A stretch of DNA of 64,000 nucleotides. It comes from Trachythela sp. YZ-2020 (Eukaryota; Cnidaria; Anthozoa; Malacalcyonacea; Clavulariidae). Both the position numbers and the translations under genes were made by a program. This document shows positions 53,651 through 64,000 of this stretch, in pieces (within the stretch, counting starts at the first letter, position 1; each line of letters opens with the position of its first letter). The notes under the pieces were generated by a model. That model saw only the letters and a program-made list of their open reading frames with translations, searched no databases and had not been told where the DNA came from. Location: positions 3,486,501 through 3,550,500 of the forward strand of contig JADLSH010000363.1 in NCBI GenBank assembly GCA_016169945.1, written 5' to 3'.

Positions 53651-55208
53651 GTAAAGATTTGCGCAAAAATAAATTTGCTGTACATTTTGTACTTTGCGGC
53701 GTACGCTTTTTTAATCAGCCTTTCTCTACAATATACAAACATTGCATGCTTGGCTGGTGAACAACAAAATTAACTTCGCAAGACGAAAGCAATTTTAAAG
53801 CATAGAATATACAGGAGCGTTGCTAAGAGCTATGCTAATATACACAGGTCAATAAAATTATTGTCAGGCAAATAAGGACAAGTAAATATATAGGAAGAAA
53901 AATTAATACTTCGAAAACGTATGAATCATGCTTGGTCATGCATTATGTAAAATGCAGCGAAAGACAAAATTAATTTAGAAAAACAAATTTAGAAAACCTT
54001 TATTCTGCAAATCTATCATTTGCATATGAAATTCATTATTCCACCCAATCGATCATGACTATGGTCCTAAAAGTCATGACTATAATCTTCAAAGTTCACA
54101 CCGTATAGCCTCTTTATATAGTCATGAATATAGTTCAAATAATTTATAGTCATGACTATATATAGTTCTAATAGTTATGACTATATAGTCCCAAATGAAG
54201 TGTCCATGCCGACTTAGTCTTAAATGTCAATGACTATAATCCAAGTATATAGTCATGACTATGGTCCTAACAGTGATGAATATAGTCATTAAAGTACAGG
54301 ACCAGACTATAAGGAGGGAGTTATAATTCGCTAGCTTTGTTTCTCGCTACACGCGGTCTGCAGAGTGAACTCTTCAGTGGGCGTTTTGTTTCATTAAAAA
54401 GGGTTTTACTCTTCACAAAGCCGATCAGATGTAAACATAAGTATACCCAAGTATTATTTTTGAGAACACTTCCAGAATAAACGTGGCTACGTGCGTGAAG
54501 CAAATGTTTTGGCAACACATGTCAAAATATTTGAACTGAATTTACCAGCACAACGAATTGATGTTGCAGTAAAACTAATCTAAGTACAAGTACCTTAATT
54601 ACCCCTTAGCTAAATCTGTGTCTTCTGTAGTTGCGAAAATCCTAAAAGAGCGTTATTTTCATTAGCTTACCCAAAACGTTTTAGGCGCCACAGACGTATA
54701 GTTAAAAACATTAAACATACCTGTTAAAGTTTCAGCAAAATTGATTAAATTATAATTGCTTGTAGTTACAGTTATCCGCTGCTTTAAACCTGATTGTATC
54801 GTTTACACTATAGTATAAAAACACTTAATCTTTGACGCTAATCTTCTTTGAATTCTTAAGCCATATTCCCTTGAGCCTTAATTTTCTTCATTTTAATTCA
54901 CTAAAATTGACTTGTTACTTCTTTCACGGCTTGCCTTTCAAAATTGAAATTGAAAATTGAAACGTCAATCAAATTAATTTTATAGACTGGTAGGAGCATT
55001 AAATACACCTACTGTTTTGAGAACAGTCAGTTGGAAGTCTAAGTTGGAAAGAAGAGTCAGAATTTCGAGCAGAACTTGGGAGGTTATACGAGTTGGTAGA
55101 ATTGTAGGCTGGATGAGAGAAGGCTAAAAAGTTGAAAATCATTTCAAAGGATATATAAATTAGGAAAGACAAACACGAACTCGGTTTGTATAACGCATAT
55201 ATATTAAT
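53651..55208 (+). repeat. Receptor-unit 3, distal 5' flank
   Basis: Matches unit 2 from about 53740 and unit 1 (12717-13500) from 53990. The CATGACTATAGTC-type array is at 54050-54310. From 54955 it matches flank repeat copy A (14525), until the insertion at 55209. No gene. Confidence 0.75.
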
Positions 55209-55345
55209 AACTACTTATTAACCGAAAGTGAGGTCTTTACCGTAAAATATTAAACCGAGGTCTTGCCGTATTGACCGACGATATCAATACGGCGAGACCG
55301 AGGTTAAATATTTGCAGACCGAACTTTTGAGGTTAATAAGTAGTT
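55209..55345. repeat. Foldback MITE, 137 bp
   Basis: Ends AACTACTTATTAACC / GGTTAATAAGTAGTT; inner arms TATTAAACCGAGGTCTTGCC / complement around GTATTGACCGACGATATCAA. Confidence 0.85.
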
Positions 55346-55559
55346 CATTATATGGCACAACCATGCATAAGTAGTAAAACTAAGTAGTTTATTATATGGT
55401 TTGTGTTTGATGTAGGGCATTAAAAATTTCATAATGTTCCGCGGGGCAATACGTGATTTTCCGGACCGCTGATTAGCGAATCATATCGCGTAAACTACAG
55501 GAACTAGCGCTTGCCATATACTGTATTGTATTGTATTTGTATTGAAAGTTTATTTAGGC

Positions 55560-56860
55560 ACGGTAGAACCATCAGTAAAAATTTTATATCAGTAAATATA
55601 TATATATAGGTTTAGAAATTTGGTTAGCTTCTACAGACTCACACACGCCAACAATGTAAATCAGTATTTTTTTTTGTTCTTTGTAAATAGTATTACTACT
55701 ATATTTAAATATATAATATATATAGTAGATAATATATATTTAAATATAGTAGTAATACTATTTACAAAGAACAAAAAAAAATACTGATTTACTTGGTTGG
55801 CGTGTGTGAGTCTGTAGAAGCTAACCAAATTTCTAAACCTCTTCTAAAGACACTGAGAGATTGTGCCGATCGAAGTTCAGTTGGTAAACTATTCCATACA
55901 ACTGCTCCGTCATAGCTCAAGGAGCGTTTTAAATAATCTGTGTCCGGCTTGGGGACAAACAGTTTATTCTCATTGTCTCTCAAGCTATAAGACAAGATCT
56001 CCAGCTAAAAAGATCTTGTAGGTATACTGAGGTACGCACTTAGAAATAGTTTTGTACATAAGGATTGCTTTGTGTTTTTTGCGATTAATCGATAACTTGT
56101 GCCAATTTATCTCCTCTAATAGAGAGCTCGAGGAGGTTTCGTATGTGCATTCTGCATTCATATACGAGCGGCACGATTTTGTAGTTTTTGTAGTTTACTG
56201 CTCAACTGGCTGCCGATACTGTCCCAAACTGGACAGCAGTAATTAAAGTAAGGTTCAATTAAGCCTCTGTAGGCTTTCTCCGCAGTTTCCCTACATATAA
56301 ATCGCCTAACTCGTTTAAGAGCTCCAATTCCTGATGATATTTTTTTACAAATAACTAACATTAACATGGTTCTTCCAGGTTAAGTTTTCATCAATGGTTA
56401 AGCGTAAGGATTTCGTGTGCTGAGCTCTTTTGATTTGAATAAAATCTACGCACATGTTGAGATTATTCACATCATGTCTCATAAGCTTCTGCCGAGAGCC
56501 AATGACCATGAATCCTGTCTTAGCTATATTTAAGCTCAATCTATTTGCTATGAGCCAAGTGTTTAAGCTACTCAGCTCAGTGTTCATAATATCTTCGAGA
56601 TCAATAAGATTAGAGCTTTGGAAGCTAATATTTGTATCATCCGCGTACATACTCGATAAGCCGTTGTTCAAACAGTTTGGCAAGTCATTGATATAGACCA
56701 AGAATAAAAGGGGACCTATTATAGAACAATGAAGGATCCCATAACTAATTGGTCGACTACTAGATAGATGTCCATTTACACAACATCTTTGTGTACGACT
56801 TGATAGATAAGAATGGAACCATTTTAATGTGTTTTCATCAACTCCATAATAAATAGCTAG
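55560..56860 (-). pseudogene. LINE RT remnant, 5'-truncated, minus strand
   Basis: From 56860 down: GVDENTLKWFHSYLSSRTQR, GPLLFLVYINDLP, MYADDTNISF (YADD active site) at 56345-56950, then RT C-terminal pieces at 56367-56158 in another frame (GLIEPYFNYCCPVWDS) and 55995-55789 (LSYDGAVVWNSLPTELRSA). At least two frame breaks. The sequence upstream of GVDEN in the frame is flank DNA, so the element is truncated at about 56860. Confidence 0.8.
55608..55840. repeat. Inverted duplication of the LINE 3' end, 233 bp
   Basis: Arms of about 105 bp (AGGTTTAGAAATTTGGTTAG ... complement) meet at an AT-rich centre near 55725. The right arm is the LINE's coding 3' end; the left arm is its inverted copy. 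Confidence 0.85.
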
Positions 56861-57220
56861 CGTTATTTGTAGTTTATTTCTGGATAACAGTATGGACAGG
56901 GCGCTTTGAAATTCACATGCATGAATTACGAGTTTTTGAAGTTTTTTCAATGAGGGAATTTCTCTCAGAATTTGTAAAGAATGAAAATATAAAGATATAA
57001 ATAATATCTTTTAAGAAATTGTGGGGAAGCCATACATATTTTAAACCTAACCAGGAGCAGTTGTGAAAAGATCAACTATAAGCCCTCCTGCAGAAATCAA
57101 CCGCGTATCAACCCGGGTTAACTTCCTTTTACAAGAACCCTTCAATATTTTGTTTTATCGAAGGAGATCCCACATTTTAGGATATGATATATAGTATAGT
57201 TATCTAGAGCACACTCATAA
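56861..57220 (+). repeat. Receptor-unit 3, 5' flank resumed
   Basis: Continues flank copy A (compare 14808-15165), including CCTAACCAGGAGCAGTTGTG and ATCGAA(C/G)GAGAT. Confidence 0.7.
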
Positions 57221-57450
57221 CGCCGCTGTTAGCTCAGTTGTTTAAACATCGAACTGTGAAGCGCTAGGCCATTGGTTCAAATCCCCGTGTCAAAGCAACA
57301 CCCAGGTCATAAAATAAGTGAGGGAGAAAGTGCTGCCTTTGCTCAAAAAGCAGTAATTGGTTATAAACCTATATACATTCATGTCAACTACTTTAATAAA
57401 CCGTTTGCCACCGGTAACATTTGTAGATATTGGGTTGTAAAAACCTGTTG
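57221..57450 (+). repeat. tRNA-derived SINE-like module, copy 4
   Basis: A box TTAGCTCAGTTG (57229-57240), B box GGTTCAAATCC (57274-57284). The body matches copy 3 most closely. Confidence 0.65.
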
Positions 57451-58667
57451 GTGAACATAATTAATTCAAATTGAAATATCAAAACGAAATCGCTATCTGT
57501 TCTCATTGGCGATATTTATGTTCGCAAGAAACAGAATAACAAAAAACTATGTGCAGGTATATAATGCAATCAACGTCGTGATACGTGTATGCCCCTTTCA
57601 GACTGTGATTTCAAAAACATATGTACAAATTATCGCAATTCCCTTGCAAGTGGGGAGGGGGGAGATGGGGTAAATTATTGGAGAGGGGCTCTAATAGAGA
57701 GGGAGCTTAATAGACAGGGGGTACTTAATAGAGAGGGAAATTAATACAGAAGTTGGTTTATCCGAATTGAAAGAAATTAACCCAAGAAACTAACGTGAAC
57801 TTCCACGATAATATATGTGTTTTTTGGTGTGAAGGGGGAGGGGTGTAATATAGAGAGAGGGATTTAATTAATTAATTACTGTTAAAGGTTGTTATTCGAA
57901 AGGCAGCTTTATTTGAGAGAGGGGGCTTAATAAAGGATTACGGTAATCATATCGAAAATGAATAATTACTATTTTTCTTTCAGTTATTTGAAGAATTGTT
58001 TATAAAATATCGTTTGATTGTGTGATGGATATACTGAATACATCTCTGATGGTAGAAATGAATGGTACTCAAACACAAGGTTTGTGCAAAAGCTGACTGA
58101 CATGCTTTACTATACAGGTGAAAAAGCGTTTATGACCTGCGCCATGACGTCATATTTTCAGCTTGGGTTGTTTGTGTGTTTGTGTGTTTGTATGTTTGTA
58201 TGTGTGGTTGTTTGTCTGTCAACAGGTTATTCAAAAACTATCAAACAGTTTAATACAAGCATAAGGTAGTGGAGTATAGATGGCCGTAGGCCAGAGACCA
58301 ATCGGTCAAATTTAAGTTCTTATGAAAAGGCAGAAAAGAACTGAATGCGTAATTAATGTATGTATAATTTATGCATGAATACTTGACGAAGGTATGACAA
58401 ATCAAGATTTCCGCTACTGATGTCATGTGCTCGGCTTTTTAATTCTTTAATTTCTAATATAAAATTCCAGCTAAATTCTTTGAAATATATCAGAAATAAA
58501 GAACAGAATAAAAATATTGAAAAAAATTAGAAGTTGTGTCATGCATGACGTCAATAGGCGAAACATTGGCTTATTGGCTTATTAAAAGCGCGTATTACTA
58601 GAACCCTGTCCACGTTTTTCTGACTACTGCAGTAATTTTTGTTCATTACCTAGGGTCAAGTTTTGCA
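57451..58667 (+). repeat. Receptor-unit 3, proximal 5' flank
   Basis: Collinear with 41661-43179 and lacks the MITE found there. It includes a TTTGTGTGTTTG-type short repeat at 58168-58215. Ends ACCTAGGGTCAAGTTTTGCA before the start codon. Confidence 0.7.
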
Positions 58668-59726
58668 TTGATGTTGTCAAACAATACCAGTACGAACAGT
58701 CACTGGATGAAACTGGAGGAATTTCGGGAGCGAGTTAACTTATCAGAGAAAATTATATTAATTTTCATAACCATCTTCACAATTCTGGGAAATACTTTGG
58801 TTTTGGTTGTGACCTGGAGAGAAAGAAGTCTTCATCAACCAAATAAATATTTTGTTGCTTGTCTGGCTGTCGCTGATCTTTTGGTTGGAATATTTATAGG
58901 ACCACTGAAGTTGTATAAACTCATTGTCGATTATGATTCGCTAACCACCATATCTATTCATCTGTGTCGTTTTATGGTGTGGATAGATACCTTGGCGTTA
59001 ACAACATCTATTTATACACTGACCTTCATCAGTTTTGACCGATATCTTAAAATTAGCAAGCCATTTCAGTATAAATCACGAATGACAACTTCCACATCAC
59101 TGAAAATCATTTTCATCATTGTTTTCATTTCAACTGCCTTGGCCACTTACGCCGCCACTCCCCATTCAGGGAGCTACGGAATTGTGGCTACCGCCGACGG
59201 TTCTTGCTCTCGCGTCGACTCGAATACAGTCAAAGCATTCTACACTTTTGTGTCAGTAAGTGCGTTTTTTCTACCCACCATATTCATGCTGGTTATGTAT
59301 GGTCTCATTTTTCTTGTTGCTCACAAACGACAAAAAATGCTACGAAATGGCGAACTGGGCCAAACCTCCAATGATCAGAACCAACGAACTGCCATTCGTC
59401 AAGATATGAAAGTGATTAGAATGTTGGTGGTTGTCGCGGGAGTGTTTATATTTTGCTGGGGTCCTCACTTTATTAGGATATTGCTGTTATATTACAATTC
59501 AAATTTTATTGATCTGGATAACAATTTCATCTATCGGCAGTTTATAATTATTTCTGTAGTACACACTCTTCCACTGTTTAACAGTCTGTGCAATCCAATA
59601 ATTTATGCTTGGCTGGACCAAACATACAGAAGGGCTTTCAAACACCTGTTTCAGCAAATGATGCGTCGGACAGACTCAAGAAGACAACAACCACCAATAG
59701 AGTTACGTCCACCGAGAATCAGATGA
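58668..59726 (+). CDS. Rhodopsin-like (class A) GPCR, intact, single exon
   Basis: 352 residues, very close to the receptor at 43180 but with a 10-residue shorter N-terminus (NHTNQTETDG-type part missing). Landmarks: Asn42 in TM1, Asp70 in LAVAD, Cys100, Asp107 (position 3.32), DRY at 124-126, Cys180, Pro203, CWGP at 263-266, NP at 309-310 with Tyr313. Divergence from the paralogue is concentrated in the second extracellular loop (ATADGSCSRVDSNTVKA), the third extracellular loop (YYNSNFIDLDNNFIYRQ) and TM5-TM6 faces. That is where ligand contacts usually lie, and the intracellular side is nearly identical. Same leader and flank as the other copies, so regulation is probably shared. Confidence 0.93.
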   Translation: MMLSNNTSTNSHWMKLEEFRERVNLSEKIILIFITIFTILGNTLVLVVTWRERSLHQPNKYFVACLAVADLLVGIFIGPLKLYKLIVDYDSLTTISIHLCRFMVWIDTLALTTSIYTLTFISFDRYLKISKPFQYKSRMTTSTSLKIIFIIVFISTALATYAATPHSGSYGIVATADGSCSRVDSNTVKAFYTFVSVSAFFLPTIFMLVMYGLIFLVAHKRQKMLRNGELGQTSNDQNQRTAIRQDMKVIRMLVVVAGVFIFCWGPHFIRILLLYYNSNFIDLDNNFIYRQFIIISVVHTLPLFNSLCNPIIYAWLDQTYRRAFKHLFQQMMRRTDSRRQQPPIELRPPRIR

Positions 59727-59785
59727 AATACTTTGGACAAACATGTTTATGTTACGGCCTAATCAAAAACTAGGTGCATGAATTC

Positions 59786-60064
59786 TAGGCCTGCTCTGGG
59801 ACCTCAACTCGCCTTAACTCGCCTTAAATCGCCTTAACTCGCCTTAAATCGCATCGGTTAAAAGTCCCAATTTTCCTTAAATCGCCTTAACTCGCCTTAA
59901 CTCGCAATAACTCGCAATATCGCCTTAAATCGCCTTAACTCGCATTGCTTAAAGTCGCAATTTTTCCTTAAATCGCCTTAAATCGCCTTAACTCGCCTTA
60001 ACTCGCCTTAACTCGCATTATCTCGCGGCGAGTTAAGGCGAGTTACCGTCCCAGAGCAGGCCTA
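59786..60064. mobile_element. MITE (279 bp) filled with ACTCGCCTTA repeats
   Basis: Inverted ends TAGGCCTGCTCTGGGA (59786-59801) and TCCCAGAGCAGGCCTA (60049-60064), flanked by ATTC at 59782-59785 and 60065-60068. The interior is some twenty degenerate copies of (A)ACTCGCCTTA/AATCGCCTTA; near the right end the repeat appears inverted (GGCGAGTTAAGGCGAGTTA). Confidence 0.85.
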
Positions 60065-60068
60065 ATTC

Positions 60069-61346
60069 TGTGTCTATTTGATTTATAGTTAAATTATAGC
60101 TCTTAGCCAGCCTTTAAAGACCCTGATTCTACTACGGTATCCCTCTCGCTAAAACGAGCAGGTTTAAAGGCTTATACGGTTTCATTTCGTCCAAGCTTTG
60201 TGCGTATATTAACAGCCAATACTTTCACTAAGACCGCAAAGGCCGTGACTTTAGCGAATTAATAAAATTTGACGAAAGGTTTTTAAACAGCCAAAAAACG
60301 TTGAGGGAAACGCGATAACCCGTACAATTTTTAGGCCAATGCACTTTAAAACCGGATTATTATAAGTAAGTACAATTTCTGTAGATTAATGAATCAGGAG
60401 CATAGCCCAGAGATTTGGAAGTCGATAGATCGAAATTTTGCACGAACGAAGATGCAGCTATCATGATACTGGAAGTAACCCATGCTTCATGGCCTGTATT
60501 TAACTTTGAAATCCCACGATATCGGCGATATGAGCAACTTCGTTCAAGAGGTACGACGTAGAAGGCTCCGTGGGTAAACAGTAAAAGTTTAACCTCGAGC
60601 TTAACAGTTCATAACTCATACGTTTGCTATAAAATCAAACAAGAACACTGACCAATTAAATTCATGGAAACTCCAATCAAACTATGCCAGTCTATGATAT
60701 TATTTCAAACATTGTGTTGACATAATATAATTCGTATATATATAAGGTCAGTTATTTATGTGTTTGAGACGCGACAATGTAATATTTGCATGCATGCAGA
60801 TTAAACCAAAATTCCTTTGGAACATTCAATATGTTAATTTCAAGATAGATTGAGATTTATTTCGAAAAAATGCCGAAGACCGAATTAGCACAAGCTGTAT
60901 ATATAAATGGTCTCAGTTACTAAGCAATGGTAATTTGCCCATGGTAAGCCGCGTAGAGCTTAGATTTTTTTTAGATTTATTAGAATTCAATACATATAAT
61001 TCCATATATTTACACAATATCAAATTAAATGTATTAGGGCATACCATAAACAGAATTCAAAGATTCCCTCAAGAATGGTTACCCAATTACAATACAGAAC
61101 ATGAATAACTTCACAGGACATCAATAATGCAAAATAAATTTCTAAATTATATATTTTTACAACAATTTTTCTAATTTTCTGATTAAAAATTGAAAACAGA
61201 ATAAATAAATTTCTAAATTATACATTACAACAATTTTTCAAATTTTTCTGATCAAGAATTAAAAGCAGAAGGGAAAAGTTTAAAGTAATATAGAGCAAGT
61301 TGCTTCTTAAAGTACGACAAATGCAGAATAGAACGTAACGTGTAAG
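60069..61346 (+). repeat. Receptor-unit 3, 3' flank with AT-rich insertion
   Basis: Up to about 60965 it matches 25750-26700 and 44390-44980. From 60966 it does not, and two tandem copies of AATAAATTTCTAAATTATA... lie at about 61133-61270. This inserted DNA also carries the hAT MITE. Confidence 0.65.
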
Positions 61347-61354
61347 GAAGTAAG

Positions 61355-61696
61355 CAGGGACGCCGTAGCGATGGTAGGGCAGGGGGGGCAATGCGAACGT
61401 AAGGGCAGTCGAAAAATTTTTTCGCTGCCACGCCCTTTAATTCGATGGGATTTTGATGATTTTCAAATTTCAATTCATTTAATTGTTATTTCTATGTACA
61501 AATATAGATCTAAAGAAGTATGGAACGAAAACAATAGCTTTCATTATGCACTGATCGTCTAATTTACAGCTGTATTCTCTCTTCTTTGCCAGTATTATTA
61601 TTGAAATCGAAAGGGCACCTCTGCCCCTCCTGCCCCCCTTGGCAAAGGGCAACGGGGGCTGTCGCCCCCCTTGCCCCCCCAGTTCCGGCGTCCCTG
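61355..61696. mobile_element. hAT MITE, 342 bp, 8-bp target duplication
   Basis: Ends CAGGGACGCCG and CCGGCGTCCCTG, flanked by GAAGTAAG at 61347-61354 and 61697-61704. G- and C-tracts (GGCAGGGGGGGCAA and TTGCCCCCCC) lie just inside the ends. No coding. Confidence 0.9.
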
Positions 61697-61704
61697 GAAG
61701 TAAG

Positions 61705-62600
61705 TTCCATAAGAGTGTAACAGACATCCGTGCGTGCGACGTCTTTTAAGCTAGTCTAAAGGAATGTTAAGAAACTATAGTTAGTTCCTAATAATTTTGT
61801 AAACAACTTTGCTAAAATGAAATTTTAAAAAGACCATTGTATAAATGGGGAATGTTTAATAAACGAAGTGAATTTCTTCATTGGTTGTTTTTTCTGCTAT
61901 ATGCTCGGTTGTCACAGAGTCTATATATATATAGCTACGGAATGAATGAACGAACGATGAATGTCTGAATGAATGAAGTCTTACATAATTCTCACTGGCT
62001 TACATTGGTTTGAACGTTACTTTATGTTCATGATATACGATGAAGTCGTCTCCATACATGTCCAATACTGTGGAATCGTCTCCATTTGCACGGTGATGGA
62101 GAGATTTGTGACCATCCGCCCCATTCGTTAGATTCGTGACCGCAGGTTCTCTTCGATGTATATCATGGTGACAGCGCAACATGCAAATTTCATCACTTTT
62201 ATCGCTGTATTTCTCAAGGAGGATCCCGGAAATGCTGGACTTTGTGTGCAAGGTAAGCATTATATAATCCTTCATTTTAGCCCAAGTTGTTCTGAACCCT
62301 GACTTGACGGACAAACAGATCTGACGAATCTTTTCAACATAATTTAAGCCTATTTTCCACTTCAACCGTATCGTACCGAAACGTAGCGCATTTCTTTATT
62401 TCCTGGGCAATAAGGTTGAACTAATACTTTGAAAAATAGAAAATTCTACGATACGTTACGATACCCTTGAAGGAGAAATAGGCATTAGTCTTTCCTATAA
62501 CACATGCTGATTTTCAAATATTTCCATGCAATTAGTGTCGAATGGACGGACAAGACGAATCGAACCAGTAGACGAATCTTTTTTCGCGTATCTTTATAGT
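61705..62600 (+). repeat. Receptor-unit 3, 3' flank (distal)
   Basis: Matches 45070-46000 and 26750-27310 (AGTTAGTTCCTAAT, CATACATGTCCAATACTG). It retains CAAG|GTAAGC (GT at 62253). The minus-strand frame at 62000-62365 is broken in the other copies and so is not supported. Confidence 0.65.
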
Positions 62601-64000
62601 CCTATATCTATAATGGAGAGGTCATCAATTTTTGTGGGCAAATGGTCTATTGTGTTATAATTATAGCTTTAAAATATGTTACTAAAGGACGAAATGAATA
62701 GTTATTTCAATAATTTTAACTGTAATAAAAATGATGAGATTTTGTACCAACATCATCAAACCAATAGGGCTAATACAGTTTGGTCAACATTCTTCATCTA
62801 AAACATTTTCGATGAAAGAATATTAATTTTATTACCACCCACCAACGCACCACAATACAGTCCAAATGTATAATTTCAGAGAGAGTATCCGGTAAAGTAT
62901 CCAGTCTAGGATACTAATTTTCCCGACATTTGTGAAAACACAGACCAATCATATAGCGTTCTTGTTGGGGTGTCATTCGCTTTGAAGCCTGATCGCGTTT
63001 TTTCTTCTTCGTTGGTAATCACCAAGTCTTTGAACGAGCCTCCTCGATCTCTTCAACTTGATGTCATAGATCAGCTTTCGCTGCCTCCAAAAACAGGTAT
63101 TTGTGCAAAACTGCAGGAATTTAACGTGTGACGTCAAATTCTGTATTTCGCTTTTACTCGATCAAGACCGCCCAGAGACATTTAGGGATCCGGGCAAAAT
63201 AGAACTTTGGGTCCTACTGATTTTCCATCGTCAAAGTTCGTTGGGGTCATGTGCATTTTTGGAAAATTGATTTCCCGGGACAAATTGTCCCGTTTCCCCG
63301 TTCTCGGCGGCCCTGACGACGATCAGTTGCTTTGTGGAAAACTCCCGTTGCTACGGTGCTGGTCGTGTGAATGGTCACGTGACGTTTGCGTTCAAGAATA
63401 CTTAGTAAATGAATTTATAAAAATAGCTAACAAATTTACAAAATAATTCTTATTTTCATACATTTCACAACTTTTCAAATCGACATTGACAATTCTTAGA
63501 AAGAAACAGCTATACACCTAGTATCTTTATCTAAATTTGAAAACCAACTGGATACGATAACGCCTTGTTTTGAACAGCATAAACAGAGAGAAGTAGCTAC
63601 GTCATCTACTTTTGCTGATTGGTTGATATCATACTATTCTCGTTATAGTGGTGCTGTTTTACAACCGCCTTCGGCTCATATTGTATTGGTATTTCTTACG
63701 CAATTCGGTATACATTACATGTAGCTTTTTGTTTCTGTGCCAGCAGATGTAATGCTACGATGCGAGTAACTGTGTTAATTTGTAATCTTTAACCAATCGG
63801 CGATGAGTTAGTTTACATTGACGTAACGTTCCTTGGAACGAGGAAAGTACATTGATGTTCTAAATATCAATGCATTAACACATGTGGAATAGATTTAAAC
63901 TACGAAACTTGGATACAGAATATATTTGAAATATTTTTAGTCTAATCCTTGGAATAATTATTCCTATATTTAAAGCTTATGTGTACAATAAGATTATTTA
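62601..64000. other. Unassigned right end
   Basis: No repeat or gene is recognised. An open stretch at about 62940-63130 has protein-like composition (LKPDRVFSSSLVITKSLNEP) and a donor-like CAG|GTATTT at 63096-63101. The frame at 63207-63446 contains no known motif. Either could be an exon of a gene continuing beyond the window. Confidence 0.3.

Larger units (their letters stand above)
55209..56860. mobile_element. Composite insertion in unit 3 flank (foldback plus LINE)
   Basis: Flank copy A continues directly from about 55208 to 56860 (AGCGTTATTTGTAGTTTATT), so this 1.65 kb is later. It holds a foldback at 55209-55345, a LINE on the minus strand and an inverted copy of its 3' end. Confidence 0.75.

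Noticed and set aside
62000..62365. 121-aa minus-strand ORF in the unit 3 flank
   Set aside because: The matching stretches in units 1 and 2 carry stops, so the frame is not conserved.
63207..63446. 79-aa ORF
   Set aside because: No motif, no neighbouring exon or homologous copy in the window; kept only as a mention in the right-end region.

Overview
This is animal nuclear DNA, most likely from a cnidarian and probably an anthozoan. It is AT-rich, gene-poor and packed with transposable elements. The retroelement types, the short foldback elements and the local family of single-exon rhodopsin-like receptor genes all suggest this; the species cannot be read from the sequence. No bacterial-style operon, rRNA gene, intact tRNA gene or CRISPR array is present.

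The backbone is a small cluster of class A GPCR genes that spread by segmental duplication. Two copies are intact on the + strand: 43180-44268 (362 aa) and 58668-59726 (352 aa). A third (24777-25617, +) has lost TM1-TM2 to a Bel/Pao LTR retrotransposon and a deletion, and also carries a nonsense codon. A fourth (about 7495-9991, - strand) is old and is split by a 1.65-kb block of repeats. A fifth unit (about 51950-53650) keeps only flanking DNA and has no receptor reading frame. Units share several kb of 5' flank (CATGACTATAGTC arrays, a tRNA-derived SINE-like module, a conserved proximal block) and 1-2.6 kb of 3' flank. Comparing paralogous flanks gives empty sites that date later insertions.

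The rest is mobile DNA. Non-LTR retrotransposons lie at 712-3835, 37440-39600 (broken), 48045-50512 (5'-truncated, intact RT), 55560-56860 (-, truncated) and 33158-33440 (-, 3' scrap). The Bel/Pao element occupies 19721-24776 on the minus strand and is frameshifted several times. DNA transposons include a 2.84-kb hAT-ended element (29942-32780) holding the front half of a Helitron-like gene set with a 2A ribosome-skipping motif and a deleted cysteine protease; a 1.08-kb TIR element carrying a ZAD-type zinc-binding gene (17960-19043); a Harbinger-type element invaded by a LINE (47967-51096); a mariner-derived palindrome (47065-47496); a Crypton-like derivative (7945-8690); and several MITEs with clear target-site duplications.

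Order along the window: LINE and foldbacks (0-7 kb); split GPCR pseudogene with minisatellite (7.5-10 kb); simple tandem arrays (10.5-11.6 kb); receptor unit 1 (12.7-27.3 kb); a possible host first exon broken by the hAT element (29.7-32.8 kb); large palindromes and a RING-finger remnant (34.2-37.2 kb); LINE remnant (37.4-39.6 kb); receptor unit 2 (40.5-45.7 kb); mariner and Harbinger elements (47-51.1 kb); ghost unit (51.9-53.6 kb); receptor unit 3 (53.7-62.6 kb). The most unusual items are the 2A/protease cargo inside hAT ends, the ZAD gene inside a TIR element, the 0.9-kb GGGAC-rich palindrome joined to a RING-finger remnant, and the habit of several non-autonomous elements of keeping the first codons of a protein gene.
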